DNA from: Cervus elaphus
Lineage: Eukaryota; Chordata; Mammalia; Artiodactyla; Cervidae
NCBI RefSeq assembly: GCF_910594005.1
Contig: NC_057834.1
Coordinates: forward strand, 105,489,650-105,553,649
Length of the DNA stretch: 64,000 nucleotides
Direction: 5' to 3'
In this document: one piece after another, positions 43,073 to 54,262 of the stretch
How the letters are laid out: each line of letters starts with the position of its first letter
How positions within the stretch are numbered: position 1 is the stretch's first letter
Notes under the pieces: generated by a model
Seen by the model: the letters and a program-made list of their open reading frames with translations, nothing else
Told to the model about the DNA's origin: nothing
Databases searched by the model: none
Program-made: the position numbers and the translations under genes

Positions 43073-43735
43073 CTAAGGCAACAATCGTGAATGTAGAGGA
43101 GACACTTGGTACCTTCCTAAAAAGCTTTAAATATGAGAGCTTTGAACACAGCAGCTGTAACCAATTTAGAAAACCAAGTGAAATAGTACTTGGGCATTTC
43201 TAAGGGTGTGGGCTTATAAGATGCTGGAAAAGAGGCCTTAGAATTGAGAAAACAAGTTAGGAGAAGATGATATGTATTCTAACACTTGCCAGCATTTTGA
43301 TATGGGTAGCGTTTCCTTTGGTGCCCTCTCATCTCCATCTACTGCATTCAGAATCCAAAGAGCTAACCATGGTGGAATTCTAGGCACTGAAATAGACAAT
43401 GCAGGCATTGTTTTGGGTATTAAGTCATAAAGAAGCCCCAAACTTTCTTTGTATGAGCCTAGCCTTTCGCATTCCTGTAAGGTTGTCAAGTTCATCTTTC
43501 TACCCTGTAGAAGCCTCAGTTTCTGTGGTCTCATCTTATTTTAAAAGCACATCTCAAGGCTTGGAGAACCAAACCAAGTTGAAGTACATGTCAACTCCAT
43601 TCTCCCATGATCATCAGGCTTGTTTGTCCCTTGACTTTTTGAGAATGCCATAACTTGTATTTTGTTCCCTTTCTTGGATACACTGGGATGGTCTCCCTGA
43701 ATGAAGCTTATTTAAATAGATCATGTTTACAATCT
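43073..43735. other. Unassigned sequence
   Basis: No repeat recognised. Frames at 43238-43534 (minus) and 43399-43653 (plus) are antisense to each other, without domains. Confidence 0.45.
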
Positions 43736-43739
43736 CTCC

Positions 43740-44066
43740 CATTTCCCTTAACATTTTGACCTCATCTCTTACCATCCCCCCCGACTCACTCTGTTCTAGC
43801 TACAATGGCATGCTTCACCTTAGGCCTTCACATTGGTTGTTCCCTCTTTCCCTCTGGACACCCAACTGGCTTATCACTCACCTCCCCTGGCATCTTACGC
43901 AAATGTCAACTTTTCAGACTCAGCTGTTCTGACCACCTCATTTAAATTGAATCCTTCCCTCACCCAGCACTCCCTCATCCCTCTTCTATATTACTGTATC
44001 TGCTGGACCCAGAACAATGCCTGATACGGAGGAGATAATAACTACTTGAATGAATGAATGAATGAG
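43740..44066 (+). mobile_element. L2 LINE 3' end
   Basis: ctcactctgttctagctaca, ggccttcacattggttgttc, cttacgcaaatgtcaacttt, gctggacccagaacaatgcc and a GAATGAATGAATGAAT tail. Near-complete L2 3' region. Confidence 0.85.
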
Positions 44067-45689
44067 TTCCAGCAGCCTTTGTGTTAATTGGATTTTCTGC
44101 AGCCATTCAACATTCTGAAATGCCTGGGTCTGGGGGGCTACTCTTGCTGCTCAAACATCTCCCATTTTACTAAGCTCCTTTCTGCTGATCAGTCTGACAG
44201 AAAACCCTCCGGGGCCAACATGGGTAAAAAGGAAGACAGGCTTTCAGTGAAAATACTAAGAGTGTAGCCCCCTTCCCCTCCTCCCCTCAGCTACCACTGA
44301 CTCCTATTTGGGGAGGGTGATGATGTCCCAGGTCTTGTATCAATGTAGCCTAGTGAGGCCAGAAGACAAGCATGTCCAATAAATACTCAAAAACAACCCT
44401 CTGGCCAGGTGGACTGGGCCCCCCGATGTCATCCCCGGCCACTGGTGCCCCCACCCCCTGGCAGCCCCTGCCTGCGGCCTCTCTGTGCCTGCTGGCTGGA
44501 GAAAAGACCTCATTCAGTGCTCCTGCCAAGGGCTGGGTGAGAGGCAGGCTGGTGCCTTGCCCAGACCCATGACACAGGAGCCTGTTCCCCCAGCTGAGGT
44601 AGTTTCTTGTCACCAAGCCTGAAATCCTCACTCGAAGTCATCTTCAAACTGGTGTTCTGAAACAGGGCCAAGTCCCCAAGCCTGAGTTTCCAGGCTAGGG
44701 GAGCTGGTGTTCCCTATAAAGTACCTTTCTAAGAAAAAGAAAAAACTTAATATGGCTTGCCAGGGAGAATTAAGTGTCAGTATCTTTTTTTCTCCCTCTC
44801 CTTTTTTTGGGGAATGGTTATTTGGATATAGACAGGAAGCTTCAGAGTCTTCTGCAAAAATGGGAAAAAAGAGAGACAGGGAAAAGACCCCCCCACCACC
44901 CCAACACCTCCCCTGGGAGATATTTGAGGAATAGTCAAACAGGAGGGAAGTCTGAATGCCAAGAAAGCCGTGTTCTGAGCTAGTCAGAATGGGGACACGG
45001 TGGGCAAGGTCTGGCCAGCTGCACAGCTACTGAACAGCTTTCTATTCAAACCCACTCTGGCAGAGGGGAAATGTTCTTTTCTTTCATTCTTTCATCACTT
45101 CTGTTTTTTAAAGGGGGAAAAAAAGCCATCACGAAAGATCCAGAGACATGCTGATGTCACCAAGAGGGGCGACCCCGGTCATAATCAAAAATTGGTTTCA
45201 GGGGAACTCCCCCACCCCCACCTCCACCTTACAATAAAAGCCTGGCTCTAAAAGGCAGCCCAGACAATGGATCAGATGCCAAACCACGTGAAGTGCCCAG
45301 AGGCAACTCCAAAACACCCGGCCCACCAGCGGGTGGAGGCTGCCAAGGAGCCAGATGCTGTAGCTTTAAAAATATCTTCCGCTGCTTGGCATCTGCAGTT
45401 GCAGGCTGCTGCCTGGGAGAAGGGGAGATGGGGAGACTGGGAGACGGGAGAAGGAGTGGGCAGGGCTGGGCCAGCCAGGCGGCAGCAGCCGCGTGTGTGG
45501 AATGGAGAGCGCCTCTAAGCACGGGGCTGCCCATTTGGCCTTGTTAAATCACTCCCAGCATATGGTGAGAGACATCTGTCCAGGATTTGGACCTCACAGA
45601 CTGGAAGAGAAGGGCTTAACACAAACAGTCGGAGGCCCGAGAGGCTGAAGGCAGCTGGGAAGGCATTTCTAGGGCCAAAGGCCTCATTT
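44067..45689. other. Unique, GC-richer, repeat-free block
   Basis: About 1.6 kb with no repeat recognised and more CpG than the surroundings, especially 45160-45530. Frames there (45229-45534 minus, 45267-45547 plus) overlap on both strands and look like GC-rich chance frames. A CACGTG E-box lies at about 45286. Confidence 0.5.
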
Positions 45690-45772
45690 CACAGTGGAGG
45701 CAGGCTTCTGAGAAAGAAGGGACTGGTTCAAGGTCACGCAGCAGCCTGCTGTCAAAACCATAGGGAAGCATT
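45690..45772 (-). mobile_element. MIR SINE fragment
   Basis: catttcacagtggaggcagg and aaggtcacgcagcagcctgc match the reverse MIR core. Confidence 0.5.
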
Positions 45773-45895
45773 CATCTTGTTTCATTGAGCCTCTGTTTAT
45801 TTATCTGTGAAATGGGCTAAATAAGCCTTACAGACTTGATATGAAGGTTAGAGGAAGTCATTTAAGTGAGTAGCCACTGCTTGAGGCATTTTCAC
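45773..45895 (+). mobile_element. MIR SINE fragment
   Basis: cattgagcctctgtttattt, atctgtgaaatgggctaaat and tagaggaagtcatttaagtg match the sense MIR 3' half, head to head with the previous fragment. Confidence 0.65.
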
Positions 45896-46690
45896 TGATG
45901 TGCTTCTCAGTCTTCCAATTATATAGGTCAGAAGCTGCCGCTGACATGTTATGTTGTCAGGAGGCTTTGGAAAATGTTCAGGACTTCCTCAGATCCTTCT
46001 TCACTTTACTGAGCACTGGATGACATTCACCTGCATTATTTCGACTACCGTTAAAAGACAGCCTTATTTCCATGGACACTCTGACTGCAGAAGGTTTACT
46101 CCTGAGGTAGCTTGCTTTTTCAGGGGTAGCAGGGAGTTAAAGCATGCTTTGTGGGAAGCCTAAACAAATAGGAATACTAGGAAGGGAGCCAGCGTCTTCA
46201 TTGGAAGGCAACTCTTTTCCTCACAGAACCATTTAATTTCCCTCTACCCCAAACCTCAACTCCAAATATCGAAACTTATGGCTTCCTTTTATTTTTGGCT
46301 TCCAGACTGGGTTATCTTTGCACCGCCACCCTCCTATTAAAAAATAACCACCAGTAAGTACTTTCTTAAGTAGGACAGTGGCCCAGCCTGGAATGTAGTG
46401 GGGAAATATATTCCCAAAGTGGTATTAAGCAAGGAGACATTCACACAGTTATCCTTGTGGACCTTGGCCATGAACTCACGCCTGAGGTGGCTGGCGGTAT
46501 ACCGCTTTTTCCCCCTCTCATATGAACACTTCATAAATACCTTTGAAGAATACGACATGCCCTTGAAAGTATCCAGAGTCTTTCCCAGATAAAATCTAAA
46601 GATTTCCATTACAGCAACAGTATTACTTTTTCTTCACTGCAGTGGGTATTGGGGGCTGCCTGTCCAGTCTTGATTCTCACCTGTGTTCAA
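45896..46690. other. Unassigned; minus-strand 90-residue frame
   Basis: No repeat recognised. The minus-strand frame 46337-46609 encodes a basic peptide (includes GKKRYTASHLRREFMAKV) that I cannot assign; no splice sites or promoter support it. Confidence 0.4.
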
Positions 46691-46704
46691 TCCTAACAGC
46701 TTCT

Positions 46705-46840
46705 TCTTTTTCTTTTTTATGGGAGCGGGGTGCACACCGTATGGCATGTGAGTTCCTAGTTCCCCAATCAAGGATTAAACCTGTGCCCCTTGCATTGGAA
46801 GCACACAGTCTTAACCACTGGACCACCAGGGAAGTTCCCG
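46705..46840 (-). mobile_element. CHR-2-type SINE
   Basis: Left T-rich tail, ggtgcacaccgtatggcatg, cttgcattggaagcacacag, head gaccaccagggaagttcccg. TSD taacagcttct (46694-46704) and taacagcctct (46841-46851), one mismatch. Confidence 0.92.
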
Positions 46841-46851
46841 TAACAGCCTCT

Positions 46852-47495
46852 AATAGCCTATAAAAAAGCCCAGTTGTTCCAAGTTGCACTTTAGGTGTAG
46901 AACACATGATTGGGTTAATTCAAGCAGGGTCTCCATTCTCTGACCACAGTTTTGGTTTAAGGATGGGCCATAGGACCTACATGGATCTAAAGAAATGACT
47001 CTTAGGTTTTTCTTGGGAATGCTGGAACTCTTTTTTTTTTTCCATTCTAGAATAGGGAAGTAAGTTGGAAAGATTTCTGCCTTAGGATTCCAAGAAAGGC
47101 AGAATGAAGAAATGGGGTATTAACAGTGAGTTCCTGGATCAAGCCATGACTGAAGACAACACTATCTTTGGGATTTACAATCATGAGAAATTCTTATGAT
47201 TATAAAAATTATAATAATTTTAATTACCAGTTATACTTTATATGTATAAATATTTATATTTTAAGGCTGTTTTCCATACTTAGCAACTGAAAAATACACA
47301 GATGCACTCAGGGAAGCACTAAGAAGTTGTACTCAAAGGCATTTGGCTTTGGCTTATCTTTAGATTGTCAATTAAACATTTGGTTTGCCACACATATTAC
47401 TTGACAAAGTCATCAGACCTGAGGGCTCATGTGCAGATCTTGCACCTGCAGTGTGAACAAGATAGTCTTCCTGAATTAAGAATGAGGATAAATGA
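46852..47495. other. Unassigned, A/T-rich at right
   Basis: A T11-12 run near 47031-47042 and an A/T-rich patch at 47195-47270. No gene or repeat recognised. Confidence 0.45.
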
Positions 47496-47496
47496 G

Positions 47497-47700
47497 GGCA
47501 AGTCCTGGTGGCTCAGTCGGTAAAGAATCTGCCTGCAATGCAGGAGACAGGGGTTTGATCCCTGGGTCAGGAAACTCCCCTGGAGAAGGAAATGACAACC
47601 CACTCCAGTATTCTTCCTTGGAAAATCCCATGGACAAGAGGAGCCTGGCGGGAACAGTTCATGGGGCCACAGGTGTTGGACACAGCTTAGTGACTAAATT
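47497..47700 (+). mobile_element. Bov-tA SINE
   Basis: Head caagtcctggtggctcagtc, middle ggtttgatccctgggtcagg, tail gttggacacagcttagtgac. Confidence 0.95.
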
Positions 47701-47974
47701 CTCACCTCATTTGCTAAAGAATTGCTATTTGTTTCTTCATTTCTTCACTTGGATTGGCAAGTGGGTTGTATTAAAGTTTGCCAAACTGCAGTCATTTATC
47801 TATTATCTTTATAATTTTTCTATGCTCACCTGTGCTATTTTATTAATTACATAACATTTTTCTTTATGTTAACTCACTCTCCTTAAATAGTAAGAAATTA
47901 CTTCACTTTGGAGTAAAATAAAATGTGTATCATGATAGAAAATGGAAGAGCCAATATTTTTTTTTAACTGTGCC

Positions 47975-49030
47975 AAACTTTTTTGAAAATAAATTTTATT
48001 GGCGTATAGTTGCTTTACAATGTTGTGTTACTTTCTGTTGTACAGAAAACTGATTCAGTCATATGTATATAAACATATATATATATATCCCTTTTTTTGG
48101 TGTTTCCTTCCCATTTAGGTCACCACAGAGCACTGAGTTTCTTGGGCTATACAGTAGGTTCTCATTAGCTGTCTATTTGATACACAGTAGCATATATATG
48201 TAGGTCAATTTCAATCTCTCAATTCATCTCCCCCCATTTCCCCATGGTATCCATCTGTTTGTTCTCTACATCCGTGTCCCTATTTCTGCTCTGCAAATAA
48301 GTTCGTGTTACCATTTATCTAGATTCTACATATAAATGATATTATATGATATTTGTTTTTCTCCTTCTGGCTTACTTTACTCTGTATGAAAGAAAGTGAA
48401 AGTGAAGTCGCTTAGTCGTGTCCGACTCTTTGCGACCCCATGGACTCTAGCCTGCCACTCTCCTCCATCCATGGGATTTTCCAGGCAAGAGTACTAGAGA
48501 GGGTTGCCATTGCCTTCTCCAATAATAGTCTCTAAGTCCATCCATGTCTCTGCAAATGGCACAATTTTGTTCCTTTTTATGGCTGAGTAATATTCCATTA
48601 TACATATGTACCACATCTCCTTTATGTATTCCTCTGTTGATGGACATTTAGGTTACTTCCATATCCTGGCTATTGTAAGTAGTGCCACAGTGAACATTAG
48701 AGTGCATGCGTATCTTTTGGAATTATGGTTTTCTCTGGATATACGCTCAGGTGTGGGATTACTGGGTTACATGGTAGTTTTATTTTTAGTTCTTTGAACC
48801 ACTGAACCACTGTCTGAATAGTGGTTGTACCAGTTTATATTCCCACCAACAGTATAAGAGGGTTTCCCTTTCTCCACACCCTCTCTAGCATTTATTGCTT
48901 GTAGATTTTTTGAGGATGGCCTTTCTGACTGGTGTGAGGTGATACCTCATTGTAGTTTTGATTTGCATGTTTCTAATAATTAGTGATGTTGAGCATCTTT
49001 TCATATGTTTGTTGGCCATCTATATGTCTA
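47975..49030 (-). mobile_element. L1 LINE 3' part, about 1 kb
   Basis: Reverse L1 from the 3' UTR (ggcgtatagttgctttacaa, gtcaccacagagcactgagt) into the ORF2 end (tcctttttatggctgagtaa, ctgttgatggacatttaggt, gggattactgggttacatgg, gtgtgaggtgatacctcatt). Split by a Bov SINE at 48388-48521. Confidence 0.95.
48388..48521 (-). mobile_element. Bov SINE (single BovA unit) in L1
   Basis: aaagtgaaagtgaagtcgct through gttgccattgccttctccaa: one BovA unit without the tRNA-derived head. L1 sequence continues directly on both sides. Confidence 0.92.
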
Positions 49031-49287
49031 GAAAAGCCAATAGTTAATACACATTTAAACAAATGCATCAATAACAAAAATAATCAGCATAAAATGTTGG
49101 TATACCACCTAAAATTATCTTGCTTATGATCCATTGGGAAAGTCTAGGGTGATCAATGGTTTTTGAGCAGTTTTTACAGAATAAAATTATTTTATTGTGG
49201 TAATATAAGATGCAAATGTCATTTTTGTAAACATATTTTTAAGTATTTTGAAAATTGAAATAAAAATCCATGAATATACTTAAGTCT

Positions 49288-49584
49288 GTACATGAAAGTG
49301 AAAGTTGCTCAGTCGTGCCTAACTCTTTGTGACCCCATGTGCTATACAGTCCATGGAATTCTCCAGGTCAGAATACTTTCCCTTCTCCAGAGGATCTTCC
49401 CAAACCAGGGATCAAATCTAGGTCTCCCTCATTGCAGGAGGATTCTTTACCAGCTGAGCCACAAGGGAAGCCCAAGAATACTGGAGTGGGTAGCTTATCC
49501 CTTCTCCAGCAGATCTTCCTGACCCAGGAATCAAACTGGGGTCTCCTGCATTGCAGGTGATCAACTGAGCTATCAAGGAAGCCC
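49288..49584 (-). mobile_element. Bov-tA2-type dimeric SINE
   Basis: aaagttgctcagtcgtgcct, gctatacagtccatggaatt, a first head gctgagccacaagggaagcc, then a second arm agaatactggagtgggtagc and second head gctatcaaggaagccc. Two tRNA-derived heads in one element. Confidence 0.92.
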
Positions 49585-50052
49585 TAAGTCTGTGTGTATA
49601 TATCTTATATTTATACTGGAGACTGCCAACATAATTACTTGAGCTGCTAGGTTACTAATTTTTATATAGGCTCAGAAGAAAACTTCAATAATCTCTGTGA
49701 ATATATTTAATTTTATTGAAAAATAGTTCCTATCAAAATTTTAACAGAAAAAAACAGATAAAATATAAATGGATAATCCTACTACCTATAGAATTCCTCT
49801 GATGTTAGAACATAACGATACACATCTGTACATACATTATAATTTCCTGTCAATATGTCATTGATAAGAAATGATCTTTCTGGAATTCAGACGTTTAACC
49901 TAAAATTGTATGAGTGAGTCACAGGTACCACAAATAAATGTCAGGTAAATGTCCAGTCTGCTGCTTTGGCCAATCTTTTTTTTTTTTTTTTTTACCATGG
50001 TGTAATATTTTATTTTAGAAACTTGTGAATCTGAGATGTGCTGATCTCCATG
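49585..50052. other. Unassigned; poly-T near 49976-49994
   Basis: A/T-rich sequence with a T-run of about 19. No repeat family recognised. Confidence 0.45.
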
Positions 50053-50252
50053 AATCAAGGCTCAGATGTAAATAATCTGTCTGCAATCCAGGAGACCAAG
50101 GTTCAATTCCTGGATCATGAAGATCCTCTGGAGAAAGGAATGGCTACACATTCTAGTGTTCTTGCCTGGAGAATCCCATGGACAGAGGACCCTTGTGGGC
50201 TATAGTCCATGGAGTCACAAGAGTCGGACATGACTGAATGACTAATGGTGTA
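50053..50252 (+). mobile_element. Bov-tA SINE, degraded
   Basis: atcaaggctcagatgtaaat, ggttcaattcctggatcatg, gtcggacatgactgaatgac. The head is eroded. Confidence 0.88.
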
Positions 50253-50696
50253 AATTTTGGGCTCCTTATGTCTAATTTTCATATTTATGTCAAAGATAGA
50301 GAACCATGGTAAGTGTTATTAATTCAACTCTGAAACTGAAATGTCTTGCTATTCTGCCTTCAAGCTTCTGGCCCAGATTAAATGAAGAGTATCTTGAGAT
50401 TGCGAATAAAGCTGTTAACAAAAAATAAACCATCAAATAAAAGCCCACAGAAGTTACCACTTTGACTACTTATCAGTGCAATCAGAATTTTCATAAGGCC
50501 ACATATTCAAAATAAAATATTGAAATAAAGATGATACTGAGGTTATGAGAGCAGATATCATCCATTACTTCAAGATCAAATGTTGGGGTGAATCTAAAGA
50601 AAGTCACTGTCCTTTTTGGTGGAACTTAAAGAAGTAAATGGTATACATTTGAAATTATAAAACAGTATTTGTCAATATAGTAGCAATATTTGCATT
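50253..50696. other. Unassigned, A/T-rich
   Basis: No repeat or gene recognised. Confidence 0.5.
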
Positions 50697-50707
50697 CATA
50701 TATGCAT

Positions 50708-52163
50708 GTATCAGCTCAGTTCGGTTCAATCGCTCAGTCATGTCTGACTCTTTGCGACCCCATGGACTGCAGCATGCCAGGCCTCCCTGTCCATCACCAA
50801 CTCCCGGAGTTTGCTCAAACTCATGTCCATTGAGTTGGTGTTGCCATCCAATCATCTCATCTTCTGGTGTCCCCTTCTCCTCCCACCTCCAATCTTTCCC
50901 AGCATGAGAGTCTTTTCAAATGAGTCAGTTCTTCACATCAGGTGGCCAAAGTATTGAAGTTTCAGTTTCAGCATCAGTCCTTCCCGTGAATATTCAGGAC
51001 TGATTTCCTTTAGGATGGATTAGTTGGATCTCCTTGCAGTCCAAGGGACTCTCAAGAGTCTTCTCCAACACCACAGTTCAAAAGTATCAAGTCTTCTGCA
51101 CTCAGTTTGCTTTATAGTCCAACTCTCACATCCATACATGACCACTGGAAAAACCATAGATTTGACTAGATGGACCTTTGTTGGCAAAGTAATGTCTCTG
51201 CTTTTTAATATGTGATCTAGGTTAGTCATAACTTTTCTTACAAGGAGCAAGCGTCTTTTCATTTCATGGCTGCAGTCACCATTTGCAGTGATTTTGGAGC
51301 CCCCAGAAATAGTCTCTCACTGTTTCCACAGTTTCCCCATCTATTTTCCATGAAGTGATGGGACCAGATGCCATGATCTTAGTTTTTTGAATGTTGAGTT
51401 TTAAGCCTCTTTCACTTTCTTTCACTCTCCTCTTTCACTTTCATCAAGAGGCTCTTTAGTTCTTCTTCACTTTCTTCCATAAGGGTGGTGTCATCTGCAT
51501 ATCTGAGGTTATTGATATTTCTCCCAGCAATCTTGATTCCAGCTTGTGCTTCATCCAACCCAGTGTTTCTCATGATGTACTCTGCATATAAGTTAAATAA
51601 GCAGGGTGACAATATACAGCCTTGACCTACTCCTTTTCCTATTTGGAACCAGTTGTTGTTGGAATCTGTTGTTCCATGTCCAGTTCTAACTGTTGCTTCC
51701 TGACCTGCATACAGGTTTCTCAAGAGGCAGGTCAGGTGGTCTGGTATTCCCATCTCTTTAAGAATTTTCCAGAGTTTGTTGTGATCCACACAGTCAAAGG
51801 CTTTGGCATAGTCAATAAAGCAGAAGTAGATGTTTTTCTGGAGCTCTTTTGCTTTTTTGATGATCCAATGGATGTTGGCAATTTGATTTCTGGTTCCTCT
51901 GCCTTTTGTAAATCCAGCTTGAACATCTGGAAGTTCACGGTTCACATATTATTGAATCCTGGCTTGGAGAATTTTGAGCATTACTTTACTTGCATGAGAG
52001 ATGAGTGCAATTTTGTGGTAGTTTGCGCATTCTTTGGCATTGCCTTTCTTTGGGATTGGAATGAAAACTGACCTTTTCCAGTTCTGTGGCCACTGCTGAG
52101 TTTTCCAAATATGCTGGCATATTGACTGCAGCACTTTCACACCATCATCTTTTAGGATATGTA
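50708..52163 (-). mobile_element. BovB LINE, longest copy (about 1.46 kb), with TSD
   Basis: Reverse BovB from the tail (gctcagttcggttcaatcgc) to upstream of the RT domain (gactgcagcactttcacacc). An 11-base direct repeat catatatgcat at 50697-50707 and 52164-52174 is the likely TSD, so the element is 5'-truncated on insertion. Confidence 0.94.
51412..52157 (-). pseudogene. BovB reverse-transcriptase, nearly continuous but broken
   Basis: Would copy BovB RNA into DNA at a nicked target if intact. Upstream portion 51949-52140 carries the conserved IPIPKKGNAKEC stretch. It ends at an in-frame TAA (51949-51951) where other BovB copies have a sense codon. The frame then continues for 177 residues (51412-51945) with FIDYAKAFDCVDH at residues 43-55, GQGCILSPCLFNLYAEYIM around 107-125 and the catalytic YADD at 149-152 (51490-51501). 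A small insertion near 51412-51430 shifts the frame after KEESERK; the remaining C-terminal frame is at 51020-51262. The endonuclease domain is missing through 5' truncation, so it cannot act on its own. Confidence 0.88.
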
Positions 52164-52225
52164 CATATATGCATATTCATATAGATATGCACCCATTCAT
52201 TGTAAAAGCCAGTAGACCATATGTC

Positions 52226-52255
52226 TAAGATGTTTTTAAGATGTTTTAAGATGTT
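52226..52255. repeat. Three tandem taagatgtt units
   Basis: taagatgttttt, taagatgttt and taagatgtt follow each other directly before the CHR-2 element. The last unit also serves as its left TSD. Confidence 0.85.
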
Positions 52256-52387
52256 GGGAATTTCCTGGTGGTCCAATGGTTAAGACTCCATGCTCCCAAT
52301 CCAAGGGGCCTGGGTTTGATCTCTGGTTTGGGAACTAGGTCCCACATGTCATAACTAAGGTCCAGAAAAGTCAAATAAATGAATATT
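52256..52387 (+). mobile_element. CHR-2-type SINE
   Basis: Head gggaatttcctggtggtcca, middle gggcctgggtttgatctctg, tail aagtcaaataaatgaatatt. Left TSD aagatgtt at 52248-52255; the matching right copy (52596-52603) lies beyond the Bov-tA that follows. Confidence 0.9.
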
Positions 52388-52595
52388 TGGGCTTCCCTGG
52401 TAGCTCAGACGGTAAAGCATCTGCCTATAATGCGGGAGACCTGGGTTTGATCCCTGGGTCGGAAAAATCCCCTGGAGAAGGAAATGGCAACCCACTCCAG
52501 TACTCTTGCCTGGAAAATCCCATGGACTAAGGAGCCCGGTAGGCTACAGTCCATGGGGTCGCAAAGATTTGGACATGACTGAGCGACTTCACTTC
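52388..52595 (+). mobile_element. Bov-tA SINE in the tail of a CHR-2
   Basis: Head gggcttccctggtagctcag with intact internal promoter boxes, tail gacatgactgagcgacttca. It starts right at the CHR-2 A-rich tail, so the two SINEs share one outer TSD. Confidence 0.95.
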
Positions 52596-52769
52596 AAGAT
52601 GTTCCTCCAGCTCCAGAAATAAAGCTTTTGTTTTCTCTTGGGCTGACTTAACCTCAAAGTTGTGGTTATGAAAAATAAGAAAATGTTAAGGAACATTTGC
52701 AGTGCTTTTGAGATTCACAAAGTGCTTTCATTTGAAGGAAGAATATGAATTTCAACACTGAACTCTAAC

Positions 52770-53015
52770 CTTGCCCTTTCTGTAAAGCTTTCTCTTACTG
52801 CCCTGGGCAATGTTCACCACTTCACCCACTAGGCTCTCCCGGCTGTTGCTCTGCTATGTCACTGTGCACCATGATACCATTTTAGAGCTGCTCCCTCACG
52901 TGCTTGCCTCTGCCTCTGGATTGTGAATGTCTCAAAGGAAAAGACCATATTCTGTTCATCTTTGTATTTTTAGTGACTAGTCTGCTGTGGAGTATTTACT
53001 TAATAAACATTTGGA
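52770..53015 (+). mobile_element. L2 LINE 3' end
   Basis: tctggattgtgaatgtctca, gttcatctttgtatttttag, tttacttaataaacatttgg match the L2 3' region. Confidence 0.72.
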
Positions 53016-53277
53016 TGCTTACAAGAGTGAATAGTTACATGGAAACCAGTAGAAAAACGGAGCCCTGGGTGATAGTTTGCTGTTTTTTCCTCATCAGGTA
53101 AGCACATGTCTTCCTCATCAGGAATATCTATTAAGTAACAGCATATGTAGTCCTCATCGAGGAACACTTCTTAAACAACACATTTGTGCATAACATTTGG
53201 CAATGTATCACTTCTTCTGATGTCTATCTTCCCCTTTCAGTCTGGACTATCCAGGTTCATGTCTTCAAAAGCTTATC

Positions 53278-53345
53278 CTGGGGATTCCCTCATGGTCCAG
53301 TGGTTAGGACTCTATGCTTTGACTGCTGAGGGCCCACAAGCCACA
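53278..53345 (+). mobile_element. CHR-2-type SINE fragment
   Basis: ggggattccctcatggtcca, gtggttaggactctatgctt, ctgctgagggcccacaag. Only the head half is present. Confidence 0.8.
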
Positions 53346-53369
53346 GTGCACAACTCTTCCTGGGTCTAT

Positions 53370-53942
53370 TTCCTTGAACTCTTACCAGCACACATCTGAC
53401 CCACTCCTACCTCTGGGTCTCTGCTCATACACTCCTCTCCTCCTGGAGCACAGTTCCCCATCATTTTGTACGTCACCTGAGCTCACACTCTTCCTGATTG
53501 TCTATTCCAGTCCAGCTGTAGCTGGAGGTCACAGAGTTCAGATATCCCATCTCCTGAAAGAACCTGCCTGCCAATGCCGGAAAGGCAAGAGATGCAGGTT
53601 GAGAAGATCCCCCAGAGGAGGGCACGGCCACCCACTCCCAGATTCTCGCCTGGAGAATCCCCAAGGAAAGAGGAGCCTGGTGGGCTGCAGTCCATGGGGT
53701 TGCAAAGAGCTGGACATGACTGAAGCAACCTTGCAGGCACATGCCAGTGCCATCTCCTGAAACTCCACAGCGGGACACACCACTCTTTCACTGTGTATCA
53801 CAGTTTCTTATAAACAGGCCTTCTTTACTCTTCTGGATTTTATTCCACTTGAGGGAAGAATTCATGTTGAATTATTTTTGTTTCCACCAGAATATCCAAA
53901 TTCTAGAGTAGATGCTTAATAATATTTGATGAATAAATAATT
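53370..53942 (+). mobile_element. L2 LINE 3' part, split by a Bov-tA
   Basis: Left: actcctacctctgggtctct, ggagcacagttccccatcat. Right of the SINE (53790-53942): ttccacttgagggaagaatt, tctagagtagatgcttaata, tgatgaataaataa. Confidence 0.68.
53535..53742 (+). mobile_element. Bov-tA SINE, divergent head
   Basis: cctgcctgccaatgccggaa, gttgagaagatcccccagag, gtccatggggttgcaaagag, gctggacatgactgaagcaa. Part of the B-box region is deleted, so it lacks a functional internal promoter. Confidence 0.9.
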
Positions 53943-54094
53943 TGCATGGGCCCTATGGCTCATTTTGCCTTTGTCTGAAGCAAATCACCGATGAGTCACC
54001 ATAAGAATTGGAATGGACTCTTAGAATCTTGAATCAAGATCACTTCTATCAAGAAAACAAAAGTATATTATTCCTGCTTTTCATCGACTCTAGC

Positions 54095-54262
54095 ATATTA
54101 CCAGCTGCGTGTTCCCATGCAGGTTACTTAGTTCTCCCAATTCCCCAGTTTTTCCTTTTGTAATCATGTTAAGAGTATAGACCTAAAGAATGAAATGAGC
54201 AAGTGTATGTAAAGAGCCTGGTACATGGCAAAGGTTGAGTAGAAGGCCGCTATTATTATAAT
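54095..54262 (+). mobile_element. MIR SINE
   Basis: Sense MIR, degraded: ccatgcaggttacttagttc, tcccaattccccagtttttc, gaatgaaatgagcaagtgta, gagcctggtacatggcaaag. Confidence 0.7.

Noticed and set aside
51622..52071. 149-residue plus-strand frame
   Set aside because: Antisense shadow of the BovB RT region.
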